Shown here: positions 27,446 through 36,503 of the stretch, one piece after another
How the letters are laid out: the number at the start of each line of letters is the position of its first letter
How positions within the stretch are numbered: the first letter of the stretch is position 1
Source of the DNA: Thiomonas sp. FB-Cd
GTDB taxonomy: Bacteria; Pseudomonadota; Gammaproteobacteria; Burkholderiales; Burkholderiaceae_C
Direction of reading: 5' to 3'
DNA length: 64,000 nucleotides
NCBI RefSeq assembly: GCF_000733775.1
Contig: NZ_JPOE01000005.1
Coordinates: forward strand, 806,001 to 870,000
Notes under the pieces: model-generated
Databases searched by the model: none
The model's input: the letters and a program-made list of their open reading frames with translations, nothing else
Told to the model about the DNA's origin: nothing
Made by a program: the position numbers and the translations under genes

Positions 27446-29215
27446 ATGCCCCACAGATCGCGACTTGCCGCCCCGGTGAGCTTGGTGCTCGTTGCGATGG
27501 CTCTCAGCGCCTGCATCACGGCCGCTTTCGCGGCCGCGCCGGCAACCAACGCCAATACGCCCGGGCAGCGCCGCCCCGCAGCGTTGCCCACGGCCACACC
27601 GATCCGGCACCTGGTGGTGATCTACAACGAGAACGTGTCCTTTGACCACTACTTTGCCACCTACCCGAAGGCCGCGAACCCGAAGGGTGAGCCCGCATTC
27701 CACGCTCGCCCTGGCACGCCTGGGGTTGACGGCCTGAGCGGCACCCTATTGGGGGACAACCCGAATTTCGCGAATGCGGCCAACGGCGCGGACGCCGCCA
27801 ACCCATTCCGGATGGACCGCACCCAGGCTGCCACGGCCGACCAGAACCATGCCTATACCGCCGAGCAACAGGCGTACGACGCCGGGCGTGCCGACCTCTT
27901 CCCCAAGTACACCGGCGCAGCCACATCAGGTGGCGTCGGTGCATTCGGCACGAAGGGCCAGGTCATGGGCTACTACGACGGCAACACGGTCACCGCATTG
28001 TGGAATTACGCCCAGCATTTCGCCATGAGCGATCACGCATACACCGACACCTACGGGCCATCCACACCCGGGGCCCTGGAAGTCGTGTCGGGGCAGACCA
28101 ACGGCATGCAGATCGTGGCCACGACCAAAAGGCCGTTTGCCTTGACCCGCTATTCCTATTACATCGACGACGGCCGAGGCGGCTACACATTGATCAACGA
28201 CGTGGATCCCGGCCACGATGTGTGTTCCAACCCGAAGGACCAGGTGATGATGCTGGGCAGGAACATCGGTGACCTGCTCAATGCGCATGGCATTTCCTGG
28301 GGCGGCTTCATGGGCGGCTTTGATTTGCAGCGGGTTAACGCCAACGGCACCACCGGCTGCAAGCGCAGCACCTACTCACGGGTGGTGGGGGCCAACGTGC
28401 CCGATTACATCCAGCACCACAACTGGTTTCAGTACTTCGCCTCCACGGCAAACCCCACCCACGCGCGGCCGTCGTCCGTGCAAGCCATCGGCCATACCAA
28501 CGAGCCTGACGGCAAAACGCGAGACCCAGCCAACCACGAATATGGCCTGAACGATTTCTTCACCGCGGTCAAGGCGGGCAATGAGCCGGCGGTGAGTTTC
28601 CTCAAAGCCCCGGCATATCAGGACGGGCACGCCGGCTATTCGGATCCGCTGGACGAGCAGGCTTTTATCACAAAGGTTGTCAACTTCCTGCAACAGTACC
28701 CCGAATGGGCGCGAACTGCCGTCATCATGACTTGGGACGACTCGGACGGCTGGTACGACCACGCCTACGCGCCGGTCACCAATCCCTCGTCCGATCCTCA
28801 GGCCGACCAGCTCGATGGCGCCGGCCGATGCGGTCATGGCGCACCGCTCCAAGGCGTGCAGGGGGCCCCCGTGAACGGGCGCTGCGGTCCCGGAACCCGC
28901 ATCCCCTTCCTCGTCATCTCGCCCTGGGCCAAATCAAACGATGTCAGCCACGTGCCCATCTCGCAGGCCTCGGTCGTACGCTTCATCGAGGACAACTGGT
29001 TGCAGGGTCAGCGTCTGGGCGGTGGGTCCTTTGATGCCACTGCGGGCAGCATCATGGACCTGTTCGACTTTACGCGTGCCGGCGATGGCGCCAACACGCC
29101 TCCCGTCCCGGGTCGCCAGCACGCGCGCCCGAATGCCCGGCTCTACCTCGACCCGCATGACGGGACCGTGTTGAGCGGCCCGCCCAAGGGCAGCGCATCG
29201 CCGAGGTCAAGCTGA
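27446..29215 (+). CDS. exported phosphoesterase (acid phosphatase/phospholipase C family)
   Basis: A 589-residue secreted or periplasmic phosphoesterase of the PF04185 group. The N-terminus is a signal peptide whose core ends in ALSAC, so it may be a lipoprotein. The family motif appears as YNENVSFDHYFATYP at about residues 57-71. HAYTDTYGPSTPGALEVVSG, IMTWDDSDGWYDHAY and GPGTRIPFLVISPWAK are the usual further active-site regions. Related enzymes release phosphate from phosphomonoesters or cleave phospholipid head groups; this copy cannot be placed closer. Its stop overlaps the start of the di-haem peroxidase gene (TGATG), so the pair is co-translated. Confidence 0.88.
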   Translation: MPHRSRLAAPVSLVLVAMALSACITAAFAAAPATNANTPGQRRPAALPTATPIRHLVVIYNENVSFDHYFATYPKAANPKGEPAFHARPGTPGVDGLSGTLLGDNPNFANAANGADAANPFRMDRTQAATADQNHAYTAEQQAYDAGRADLFPKYTGAATSGGVGAFGTKGQVMGYYDGNTVTALWNYAQHFAMSDHAYTDTYGPSTPGALEVVSGQTNGMQIVATTKRPFALTRYSYYIDDGRGGYTLINDVDPGHDVCSNPKDQVMMLGRNIGDLLNAHGISWGGFMGGFDLQRVNANGTTGCKRSTYSRVVGANVPDYIQHHNWFQYFASTANPTHARPSSVQAIGHTNEPDGKTRDPANHEYGLNDFFTAVKAGNEPAVSFLKAPAYQDGHAGYSDPLDEQAFITKVVNFLQQYPEWARTAVIMTWDDSDGWYDHAYAPVTNPSSDPQADQLDGAGRCGHGAPLQGVQGAPVNGRCGPGTRIPFLVISPWAKSNDVSHVPISQASVVRFIEDNWLQGQRLGGGSFDATAGSIMDLFDFTRAGDGANTPPVPGRQHARPNARLYLDPHDGTVLSGPPKGSASPRSS

Positions 29216-30597
29216 TGGGAAGGCCCGCATGGTGGACCGTGGCGGCAGTTCTGGGCGCCGCCGTCCTGGCGTGGGCAGGGTACGGGGTGAGCACCTCGCC
29301 CATCGCCCTTCGGCAATGGCTTGTGCACCCGCACGCCAGCTGGCTGCTCGCGCACGGCGCCAACCCCCATCCGGTGCGCCTGGCGCTGCCGCCCCGGCAG
29401 CCCCTGAGCGCTGTGGCCCGTCTGGGCGGGAAGCTGTTCGTCGACTCGGCCCTGTCGGGCTCCCGCAAACTGTCCTGCGCGTCGTGTCACAACCCGGCGC
29501 ATGCCTATGCCCCGGCCAACAATCTGTCGGTGCAGCTCGGCGGTGGCGCCATGCGCACGGCAGGCGTGCGCGCCGTGCCGTCGCTTAAATACCTGTATCG
29601 GCAGCAGAATTTCTCCATCGGACCCGACAACGCCGAAAACGAGGCTGTCAGCCTCCAGCAACTGGCGGCCAGCGGCAACAAGGCTGCACGCGCGACCAAG
29701 ACTGTGCAAAGCACGGCGCGGGCGGCGCAAAACCTGGTTCCCCAAGGCGGGCTGTTCTGGGACGGTCGCGCCAACACCCTTCAGCAGCAAGCCGGTGGCC
29801 CCTTGTTCAATCCGGTGGAGATGGATGCGGGCAGGGTCAGCGCCGTTGCAGCCCGACTGCAGCACTCACCCTACGCGCGGGACTTCACGCAACTCTTCGG
29901 CCCCAGCATTTTCCAGGACCCGAAGCTCCTCGTCTCGGAGGCCCTCTTCGCCATTTCGCGCTATCAGATCGAGGACCCCCGCTTTCACCCGTTTACAAGC
30001 AAATTTGACGCCTGGGTGCAAGGCAAGGCGCGCTTCACCCCGGCCGAATTGCGCGGATACCTGGCCTTCAACGATCCCAAGCGCGGCAACTGCGCCGCTT
30101 GCCACCTCGACCAACCGACATCCGACGGCCTGCCGCCGCTATTCACCGACACGCAATACGAAGCGCTCGGCGTGCCGCGCAATTCATCCATTCCCGCGAA
30201 CCACGATCCCCGCCATTTTGATCTCGGTCTTTGTGGCCCCTACCGCAGCGACCTGAAGGCCCAGACCGCGTACTGCGGCATGTTCCTGACGCCCACGTTG
30301 CGCAATGTAGCCACGCGCCATGCGTTCTTTCACAACGGCCTCTATCACTCGCTGCAGCACGTGCTGGCGTTCTACAACTTTCGCAGCACTGCGCCCCAAA
30401 AGATCTATCCGCATGGCCCCGCTGGGATGATTCTCGTGGACGACGATTTGCCAGCCGCGTACCGCGCCAACGTCGACCATACCGATCCGCCCTTCGATCG
30501 CAAACCCGGCGATCGGCCGCCCATGAGCACGCAAGACATGCGCGACATCATTGCCTTTTTGCAGACGCTCACAGACGGTTACGCGGCACACCCCTGA
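29215..30597 (+). CDS. di-haem cytochrome c peroxidase family protein
   Basis: A 460-residue exported protein with an N-terminal hydrophobic anchor (VAAVLGAAVLAWAG). It has two haem sites, CASCH near residue 98 and CAACH near 295, in the order of the bacterial peroxidase/MauG family. LFWDGRANTLQQQAGGPLFNPVEM is highly characteristic, and FLTPTLRNVATRHAFFHNG is the usual C-terminal region. Family members reduce hydrogen peroxide or oxidise proteins in the periplasm. The start codon overlaps the stop of the phosphoesterase gene, an arrangement that suggests the two exported proteins work in one process I cannot name. Confidence 0.9.
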   Translation: MGRPAWWTVAAVLGAAVLAWAGYGVSTSPIALRQWLVHPHASWLLAHGANPHPVRLALPPRQPLSAVARLGGKLFVDSALSGSRKLSCASCHNPAHAYAPANNLSVQLGGGAMRTAGVRAVPSLKYLYRQQNFSIGPDNAENEAVSLQQLAASGNKAARATKTVQSTARAAQNLVPQGGLFWDGRANTLQQQAGGPLFNPVEMDAGRVSAVAARLQHSPYARDFTQLFGPSIFQDPKLLVSEALFAISRYQIEDPRFHPFTSKFDAWVQGKARFTPAELRGYLAFNDPKRGNCAACHLDQPTSDGLPPLFTDTQYEALGVPRNSSIPANHDPRHFDLGLCGPYRSDLKAQTAYCGMFLTPTLRNVATRHAFFHNGLYHSLQHVLAFYNFRSTAPQKIYPHGPAGMILVDDDLPAAYRANVDHTDPPFDRKPGDRPPMSTQDMRDIIAFLQTLTDGYAAHP

Positions 30598-30616
30598 GGC
30601 CCGAAGCCGCCGCCCG

Positions 30617-31252
30617 CTAGAGGCCGCTCTGCCCACCCCGCATCATCCATGTCGCGAGCTCTGCGTGCCCCTCGCCGGCCAGGGCCTGCGCAGCCCCGTG
30701 GCTGTTGCGCTCCGGCTGGTTCTGGCTGACTTTCCATTTGCCCTGAAGACTCGTGAGCGCGATCTCGATGCCCACGATGGCCTTGAGCATTGCGTCGATG
30801 TAGTCGGCCGGCGCGTCGTCCGCGGCCCACGGTTGAGGTCGAACGCGTTCGTGCACACCGGTGAGCGTCGTGACCAATTCGCGCAGCCAGGATGCATCGT
30901 CGATCACACGCAGCGGCCCTCGCGCCTGCACGACCACGTAATTCCAGGTCGGCACGACATGCCCGGTCTCGCGCTTGGTTGCATACCAGGACGGACTGAT
31001 GTAGGCGTCGGGGCCGTGAAAGATCGCCAACACCTCGCTGCCCTTCGCCGTATCGCGCCAGACGGGGTTGGCTCGCGCCACATGCCCGCGCAGCACCCCG
31101 TGCGGCGACCCGTCGTCGACCCACATCATGGGCACGGGGTTCGCGTCCAGCCCCTGCGCGCCATGCGTGACGAGCGTCGCAAGCGGATGCGCCTGCATCA
31201 ACGCACGCAAGGCTTTCACGTCCGGTTGCTGAAAATGCGGGGGTAGGTACAT
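30617..31252 (-). CDS. PaiB-like FMN-binding negative transcriptional regulator
   Basis: A 211-residue protein of the FMN-binding split-barrel group. It starts MYLPPHFQQPDVKALRALM, and TLVTHGAQGLDANPVPM, HVARANPVW and YISPSWYATKRETGHVVPTWNY are the standard PaiB motifs. Start ATG 31252; the frame is open far upstream to 32290 but that part is antisense to the AraC gene. PaiB in Bacillus represses sporulation and protease genes; in proteobacteria the role is not settled, and an oxidoreductase function is possible. It is divergent from the AraC-type regulator and convergent with the peroxidase gene. Confidence 0.88.
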   Translation of the reverse strand: MYLPPHFQQPDVKALRALMQAHPLATLVTHGAQGLDANPVPMMWVDDGSPHGVLRGHVARANPVWRDTAKGSEVLAIFHGPDAYISPSWYATKRETGHVVPTWNYVVVQARGPLRVIDDASWLRELVTTLTGVHERVRPQPWAADDAPADYIDAMLKAIVGIEIALTSLQGKWKVSQNQPERNSHGAAQALAGEGHAELATWMMRGGQSGL

Positions 31253-31369
31253 GGTTGTCTCCGCGCTGCCCTCATGCCTCGTGCGATCGCACTGTTCGGC
31301 GGCGAAACCGGGCACGCTCGCAGCAACGCAACCCGCTGCACAGCCTACCATTGCCATTTCAAGTCCTTG

Positions 31370-32218
31370 ATGAGCCAAGCGCGCATGCCATCCCTGTTGC
31401 CCAACACCGAAGCCGATGCCGGGCGAGAGTATGCACACCTGTGCGTGATCCCGGAACTTGCCGGGATGGAGTGCCTGAGCGCGCATTTCTGGGGCCATCG
31501 TTTTGCACCGCATGTGCACGACAGCTACGTGATTGCGCTGATCGAGCGCGGCGCAGAGCGCTTTCACCACGGTCGCACTGAACACGTCGCGGGCGCCGGC
31601 AGCATCGTTCTGCTCAATCCTGGAGCCGTGCACACCGGCCAGCGCGGCGCCGATGAAGGCTGGTCGTACCGCGCCTTTTACCCACCCGTGGAATTGTTGG
31701 CGAGTCTGGGCAGTCAACTCGGGATCGGCCAGCCGGACTTCAGGCATGTCGTCGTCGACGATCCACCCATGTTTCACGCCATGCGCGAAACCCATATCCA
31801 CATCCAGAGCGAGCCTGACCCGCTCGCTCGCCAGGCGGCGTGGGTCGAGGCTTGCGGCGTCCTGCTCCAGCGTCATGCGGGTGTGCAGCGGAGCCGCCGC
31901 GATGACGCCGGCGCTGTGGCTCAGGTGCGCGCAATTCTGGCGGACGCCTGTGGCGAGCCGCTTTCGCTCAGCGCCTTGGCTCAGGCCGTCGGCTTGAGCC
32001 CCTGGCAGCTCAGCCGCGCGTTCCGGCAGCACACCGGACTGCCCGTGCATGCTTGGCGCAACCAGATCCGGCTGAGCCAAGCCCGCACCCTGTTGCGCCA
32101 GCGGCGACCCATCGCCGAGGTGGCAAACGCACTGGGGTTTGCCGACCAGGCCCATTTCACACGGCATTTCAAGCGCGCCTTCGGCTTTACGCCCGGGCAA
32201 TACCGAACCCTCGCTTGA
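31370..32218 (+). CDS. AraC-family transcriptional regulator
   Basis: A 282-residue regulator with an N-terminal cupin (HRFAPHVHDSYVIALIERG, GSIVLLNPGAVHTG) and a C-terminal AraC DNA-binding domain of two helix-turn-helix units (LSLSALAQAVGLSPWQLSRAF and EVANALGFADQAHFTRHFKRAFGFTPGQYR). The start is uncertain: ATG 31370 or ATG 31385 both lack a strong ribosome binding site, while the frame from 31274 begins with an unlikely extension. It lies directly upstream of azlC on the same strand, and regulators of this kind often control an adjacent azlCD exporter. Confidence 0.88.
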   Translation: MSQARMPSLLPNTEADAGREYAHLCVIPELAGMECLSAHFWGHRFAPHVHDSYVIALIERGAERFHHGRTEHVAGAGSIVLLNPGAVHTGQRGADEGWSYRAFYPPVELLASLGSQLGIGQPDFRHVVVDDPPMFHAMRETHIHIQSEPDPLARQAAWVEACGVLLQRHAGVQRSRRDDAGAVAQVRAILADACGEPLSLSALAQAVGLSPWQLSRAFRQHTGLPVHAWRNQIRLSQARTLLRQRRPIAEVANALGFADQAHFTRHFKRAFGFTPGQYRTLA

Positions 32219-32339
32219 GCCCAGGGACGTGCGGCGACCCTCCGCGCACAAACGTTCAAGACGCGCCCCAAGCGAATCCGTAACCTTCAACAGGCGCGCT
32301 CACGGCGTGCGCTGTCTCCGCCTCTGACCCTTCGACCGC

Positions 32340-33113
32340 ATGTCCACCGCAACACCCCTTCATCCCGGGCGCCCCCGTGAGCTCCTTCTCGGCGCGCGCG
32401 ACACCTTTCCGCTATTGCTCGGCGCCGCCCCGTTTGGGCTGATCTTCGGCGCGCTTTCGGGCCCCAGCGGGCTGCCGGCGGCTGGGGCGCTGGCCATGTC
32501 GGCACTGGTGTTCGCAGGCTCGTCGCAGTTCATCGCGTTGACCCTGCTTGGCGGTGGCGCCGGAATCGCGGTGATCGTGTTCACAACCTTCATCGTCAAT
32601 CTGCGCCATGCGCTGTACGCCGCCACGCTGCTGCCCCACGTGTCCGAGTTGCCCCTGCGCTGGCGTGTACCGCTGGGCTTCTGGCTCACCGACGAGACCT
32701 TTGCCGTGGTGCAACACCGTTACGCGCAAACCGGGGATACGCCCCTGGCGCACTGGTACTACCTGGGCTCGTGTCTTGCGATGTATGGCAATTGGCTCGC
32801 ATGGACGGCAGCGGGCCTGTGGCTCGGCCATGCACAGCCCTGGCTCACGCACGCCGGGCTTGAATTCGCGATGGTGGCGACCTTCACAGGCATCGTCGCA
32901 CCCATGTTGCGCCAACGCCCGGCGCTTGGGGCCGCGCTCGCAGCGGCAACCGTGGCCGTGCTGGCGCGCAATCTTCCCTACAAGATCGGGTTGATGCTGG
33001 CGGCTTTGGCTGGCGTGATCGCGGGCGTGTGGCTGGAAGAGCGAGGCGCCGCGCGACAAATTCGCAATACCGTGCGGACCGAGCAGAGCGATGACAAGGA
33101 GCAACCGCAATGA
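32340..33113 (+). CDS. azlC: AzlC-family amino acid exporter subunit
   Basis: A 257-residue inner-membrane protein, the large subunit of branched-chain amino acid exporters (AzlCD, YgaZH). [38 protein letters not shown] and [19 protein letters not shown] are diagnostic. About six to seven helices. The stop overlaps the azlD start by four bases (ATGA at 33110-33113). Substrate by family: branched-chain amino acids, possibly methionine. Confidence 0.92.
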   Translation: MSTATPLHPGRPRELLLGARDTFPLLLGAAPFGLIFGALSGPSGLPAAGALAMSALVFAGSSQFIALTLLGGGAGIAVIVFTTFIVNLRHALYAATLLPHVSELPLRWRVPLGFWLTDETFAVVQHRYAQTGDTPLAHWYYLGSCLAMYGNWLAWTAAGLWLGHAQPWLTHAGLEFAMVATFTGIVAPMLRQRPALGAALAAATVAVLARNLPYKIGLMLAALAGVIAGVWLEERGAARQIRNTVRTEQSDDKEQPQ

Positions 33114-33436
33114 GTGCACAACTGCTGGCCATCATCCTCGGCATGGCCCTGGTTACGTTCGGGATTCGCTTCACCCTGTTCGCGCTGGGCAAGCGCGCCA
33201 CATTTCCGCCCCGCGTGCGCCGGGCTCTGGCCTACGTACCCGTCGCCGTGCTCACGGCCATTACCGTACCCATGGTGCTTCTGCCCGACGCGCATTGGGA
33301 CCTGAGCTGGCGCAATCCCTGGCTGGCCGGCGCCCTTGCCAGTCTCGCGTTTGCGTTGCGTGCGCGCCGGCTGCTTGGGGCGATTGCTGCAGGCATGGCC
33401 GTATTCCTGCTCTGGCGTTGGGCGTTCGGCGCGTAA
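33110..33436 (+). CDS. azlD: AzlD-family exporter subunit
   Basis: A 108-residue membrane protein with about four helices, including [17 protein letters not shown] and [19 protein letters not shown], which fits AzlD, the small partner of AzlC. The start overlaps the azlC stop. It is the last gene before the chromosomal tRNA-Leu(UAA) gene that the island has split. Confidence 0.9.
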   Translation: MSAQLLAIILGMALVTFGIRFTLFALGKRATFPPRVRRALAYVPVAVLTAITVPMVLLPDAHWDLSWRNPWLAGALASLAFALRARRLLGAIAAGMAVFLLWRWAFGA

Positions 33437-33623
33437 GGCGGCGCCCGCTGAGGCATTGGCCAAGAGCAGACGCTGTCCGCCGCATTCGCGCACCTATCGC
33501 CCTCGGATCCGTTAGAACGCGCCATTTCGGACGTTTGTTGCCCTGGAGCAACGACAGTGCCTTAAACTGCGCGGCTTTGACGGCCATGGGCATGCTTCGC
33601 AGTTGCTCATGGGGTTCATGCAG

Positions 33624-33665
33624 GCCGGCGTGGCGAAATCGGTAGACGCAACGGACTTAAAATCC
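33624..33665 (+). tRNA. 5' part of the chromosomal tRNA-Leu(UAA), cut by island integration
   Basis: The sequence starts GCCGGCGTGGCGAAATCGGT and runs through the D arm to the anticodon stem and loop (ACGGA CTTAAAA TCC). It then departs from a tRNA into island DNA. The acceptor strand GCCGGCG pairs perfectly with CGCCGGC at 47988-47994. The 3' part lies 14.3 kb away at 47936-47998. Joined at the shared 13-bp core the two parts form a complete tRNA-Leu(UAA) with CCA and no intron. As it stands neither part can make a tRNA. Its promoter now reads toward the island integrase gene. Confidence 0.93.
33653..33665. repeat. left attachment core (attL), GGACTTAAAATCC
   Basis: A 13-bp direct repeat with 47936-47948. 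It covers the anticodon loop and three bases on either side. Bases outside the core differ at the two ends, so the repeat is exactly 13 bp. Confidence 0.93.
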
Positions 33666-33746
33666 CCCAATTATTCTTTCTTTGGCTATTTTTAATCAAA
33701 CAAAATCAACTTGTTATAAACCGTTCTCCATTTCGCTCTAGAATCC

Positions 33747-33752
33747 GTGCAC
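33747..33752. promoter_or_regulatory. GTGCAC motif near attL, possible integrase arm site
   Basis: GTGCAC occurs here, 82 bases inside the left core, and repeatedly near the right end at 47754-47759, 47767-47772, 47859-47864 and 47868-47873. Short motifs repeated at both ends of an integrated element are often arm-type integrase or excisionase sites. The left copy is single and the motif short, so this is tentative. Confidence 0.35.
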
Positions 33753-33776
33753 ACTTTTTGTGTATGAGGAAGCAAA

Positions 33777-34994
33777 ATGGCAACGATTCGTCGTCTCCCC
33801 AGCGGGAGCTACCAAGCGCAGATTCGGCGCGGTAAGCACTACGTCTCGAGGACCTTCGCGGCCGAGGGTGAGGCGAGGCAGTGGGCTCAGGACGAAGAGG
33901 GGCGTCTTGTCAAAACGCTCATTGATGCACGGGTAACCCGCGGTAAGGAACGCTCCTTCGCTGACGTCGCCGCTGAATATTTTCAAAGCCCACGCTACGA
34001 AGATAAGGCGGAAGCAACACGCAGGCGTGAAGCTGTATGCGCCAAGTCCGTGCTGACTGTCCTCGGACGATTGGCGGTAGCCGCCATCGAAACCGCTGAC
34101 GTCCAGGAGTACATCGATAAACGACGGCGTGACAAAGGAGTGGGCGGTCGCAAGCTGGCTGGTGACACGGTACGGCTGGACCGCGCGTTCATCAGTTCCG
34201 TATTCCGATTTGCGATGGCCAAGGGCTACGCGCGCTCCAACCCGGCTCGCTCCTCTCTTGATATGCCAGCCCGGCACGAGCCTGAAGAGCGTGTATCCAT
34301 CGTGCAACGGGTTCACCTGGAGACTGCAGCACGGGCCTTGCGCGACGATGAGCGCACCAACACGGCGATGCTCCCTTGGCTCGTGCTGTGCATGACCACT
34401 GGAATGCGGCCCGGCGAAGCCGCAAAGATACGCACCTCCTGGGTGAATCTCGACAAGCGAGAAATCCGCATCCCGGCAGTGGAGCACAAGCCACGGCACG
34501 CTCGCATCGTGCTTCTTACCGACGACAGGTGTATCGACCTTCTTGCCGGTCAAATGGTCCAGGCCGAGGCAGCGGGCAGCGAGTACGTGTTCTTCAGCCG
34601 CGCACGAAAAACTGGTGACCCAGTGCCCTATCGGTATAGCCACGCCTTCGCACTGCTGCGCAAGCGGGCTGGCCTACCCTCGGCTGTCAAGCCACATACG
34701 ATGAGACACGAATGGATTAGCACGCTCTACGAAGGCACGCAGCTCTCAGATGGACAGATTGCGGCACTCGCGGGCGACAAGAGCATCCTTTCACTCGACC
34801 GTTATCGACACTTGCGGGTCAACTCGCTGCGCAGCTCCGTAGACGAACTGACCGCCATCGTTCTCAAAGAACGTCAAGCTCAGCTGCGCCTGGATGCCAA
34901 AAAACTAGGCAAGGACGTGAAGAAGCTCCTCGGGCGGAGTCTGCCACCTGAATGGTTGGAAAACCCACCCGACCCCACGACTCTCGATGATTGA
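33777..34994 (+). CDS. int: tyrosine-type site-specific integrase
   Basis: A 405-residue recombinase presumed to catalyse insertion and excision of the island at the tRNA core. N-terminal arm-binding region (MATIRRLPSGSYQAQIRRG), core-binding domain about residues 60-165, then the catalytic domain with R211 in TGMRPGEA, K238, H307 and R310 in HTMRHEW and nucleophile Y343 in SLDRYRHL. All catalytic residues are present, so it should be active. GAGGA lies just before the ATG. It starts 111 bases from the attL core, in line with the interrupted tRNA promoter, which may drive it after integration. Confidence 0.93.
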   Translation: MATIRRLPSGSYQAQIRRGKHYVSRTFAAEGEARQWAQDEEGRLVKTLIDARVTRGKERSFADVAAEYFQSPRYEDKAEATRRREAVCAKSVLTVLGRLAVAAIETADVQEYIDKRRRDKGVGGRKLAGDTVRLDRAFISSVFRFAMAKGYARSNPARSSLDMPARHEPEERVSIVQRVHLETAARALRDDERTNTAMLPWLVLCMTTGMRPGEAAKIRTSWVNLDKREIRIPAVEHKPRHARIVLLTDDRCIDLLAGQMVQAEAAGSEYVFFSRARKTGDPVPYRYSHAFALLRKRAGLPSAVKPHTMRHEWISTLYEGTQLSDGQIAALAGDKSILSLDRYRHLRVNSLRSSVDELTAIVLKERQAQLRLDAKKLGKDVKKLLGRSLPPEWLENPPDPTTLDD

Positions 34995-35385
34995 CGTCTA
35001 CAGGCAAACCGCAGCCTAAGACCTTGCCGGTGCCCACCTCGGCCCATCCGCTTCGCCGCCATGGCAGGCGATAAACGGCATTGCTACACAGTTCACCACA
35101 TCACTCGGTGAATTGCTATGCCCTACTGCGCTTGTGCGTCTCTCCCCTCGCCTCCTAGTCTGCGGCGCTGCCCCAGCACATCCTGGCGCCTCCGGCTCGG
35201 GGAACTGCCCCACCGCGGCCGCGAAATCAAGCCTCATCAACTCAGATAACGACAATTGCCCTGCTAGGAGGCGGGGCGGCGCTCGCATCATGCGAGCACA
35301 GGACACTTTAGAAATGGCGGTAACGTACCGCGACCAAGGTAAATTTTCGGAGCCGCTTGACTGACTGGCAGGGCTGGAGACAGCC
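34995..35385. other. intergenic region before the replication gene
   Basis: No gene is well supported. A short frame at 35290-35364 (MRAQDTLEMAVTYRDQGKFS) ends 21 bases before the repA start and could be a leader peptide for translational control, but it has no good ribosome binding site. I saw no clear iterons. Confidence 0.35.
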
Positions 35386-36360
35386 TTGCAACTTGCACCC
35401 CATTTCGAGCCCTCACGACTCGCTCGTCGCCCCTATTGCACCGACGATAAGGCCTTCGGCCTTCAAATTCGCGGCCAAGCGTCCGCACTTGAGCACCGGT
35501 ACATCCAGGCTAACTCACCTGCATCGCAGTTCCGCATCATCCTAGACATCGACCACGACGTTCGAGGTTCTGCACATGGGCGCTATTGGCACGATGACTA
35601 CGGCGCGCCAGAACCGAGCTGGACAGCAATAACACCCGGAACAGGCCGCGCTCATGTCGCATACGAACTCGCGGTCCCGATAGCCAAGCACGGCCAGGCT
35701 CGCTCTGGGCCCATCCAATACGGCGCTGCTGTCGAAGCTGGCTTGGCCGTCAGGCTGCGTGCCGACCCCGGCTATGTCGGGTTGGTCTGCAAAAATCCTC
35801 TACACCCTGACTGGGATACCGTGCCAGGTCGTTTAGAACCCTACGACCTGGCTGAGCTGGCGGAGTGGATAGACCTCACACCGAAGGCCGAGCTACGAGA
35901 ATCGGCGGGCGGTGCCCTTGGCCGGAATTGCCTCCTGTTCGAGCATCTGAGCCACTGGGCCTATCGGACGGTGGTGCCCTTCAAGTCAAGCGGAGGCCGC
36001 TGCGACGGCTGGGAGGCCGCCATACTCCAGCAGGCGCTGCAGCTCAATGATTTCTCTGAGGCAGATGTGGCGCGACGTGACCCGCTCGCCTACAACGAAA
36101 TCAAGGCAACCGCACACAGTGTGGCCCGGTACACTTGGCGGCATTTCAGCGCCGCATCTAAGCAAGCCTTGATAGACCGAACCCATACCCCTGAACAACA
36201 GGCTGCTCGGGGCCGCCGGTCTGGTGAGGCGCGTCGAGCAGCAACGCAAACCTCGCGCGCAACCGCGAGCATGCTTATGGCGCAGGGAAAAAGCACCCGA
36301 GCCATCGCTGCCGAACTGGCGGTCAATCAGTCCACCATCAGCCGCTGGCTGGCCACCTGA
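35386..36360 (+). CDS. repA: plasmid-type replication initiator (replicase/PriCT family)
   Basis: A 324-residue protein read from TTG 35386, which has GGAG seven bases upstream; no ATG or GTG exists between the upstream stop and the conserved region. RIILDIDHDVRG, GTGRAHVAYELAVPIAKHG, ADPGYVGLVCKNPLHPDW and LGRNCLLFEHLSHWAYR are the motifs of the plasmid replicase family that primes theta replication. The following 70 residues (AYNEIKATAHSVARYTWRHFS) are PriCT-like. The C-terminus (GKSTRAIAAELAVNQSTISRW) is a helix-turn-helix. It implies the island is, or derives from, a plasmid. Confidence 0.85.
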   Translation: MQLAPHFEPSRLARRPYCTDDKAFGLQIRGQASALEHRYIQANSPASQFRIILDIDHDVRGSAHGRYWHDDYGAPEPSWTAITPGTGRAHVAYELAVPIAKHGQARSGPIQYGAAVEAGLAVRLRADPGYVGLVCKNPLHPDWDTVPGRLEPYDLAELAEWIDLTPKAELRESAGGALGRNCLLFEHLSHWAYRTVVPFKSSGGRCDGWEAAILQQALQLNDFSEADVARRDPLAYNEIKATAHSVARYTWRHFSAASKQALIDRTHTPEQQAARGRRSGEARRAATQTSRATASMLMAQGKSTRAIAAELAVNQSTISRWLAT

Positions 36361-36503
36361 TGCAGAAACCTATATCAGATAACAGCGCTTGCGAAACCAA
36401 AAAAAAGGGAGGTGCGCCGAGCATGACGGAGGTGGACCCGTAGGTGCCAGGCGATGCCGACCCAGCGTTGCAGTTACGCTCGGCTGCATCAACGCCAAGG
36501 CGA

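Noticed and set aside
31253..32290. Upstream extension of the PaiB-like frame to 557 residues
   Set aside because: The added part is antisense to the AraC regulator; the PaiB family starts exactly at the internal MYLPPHF.
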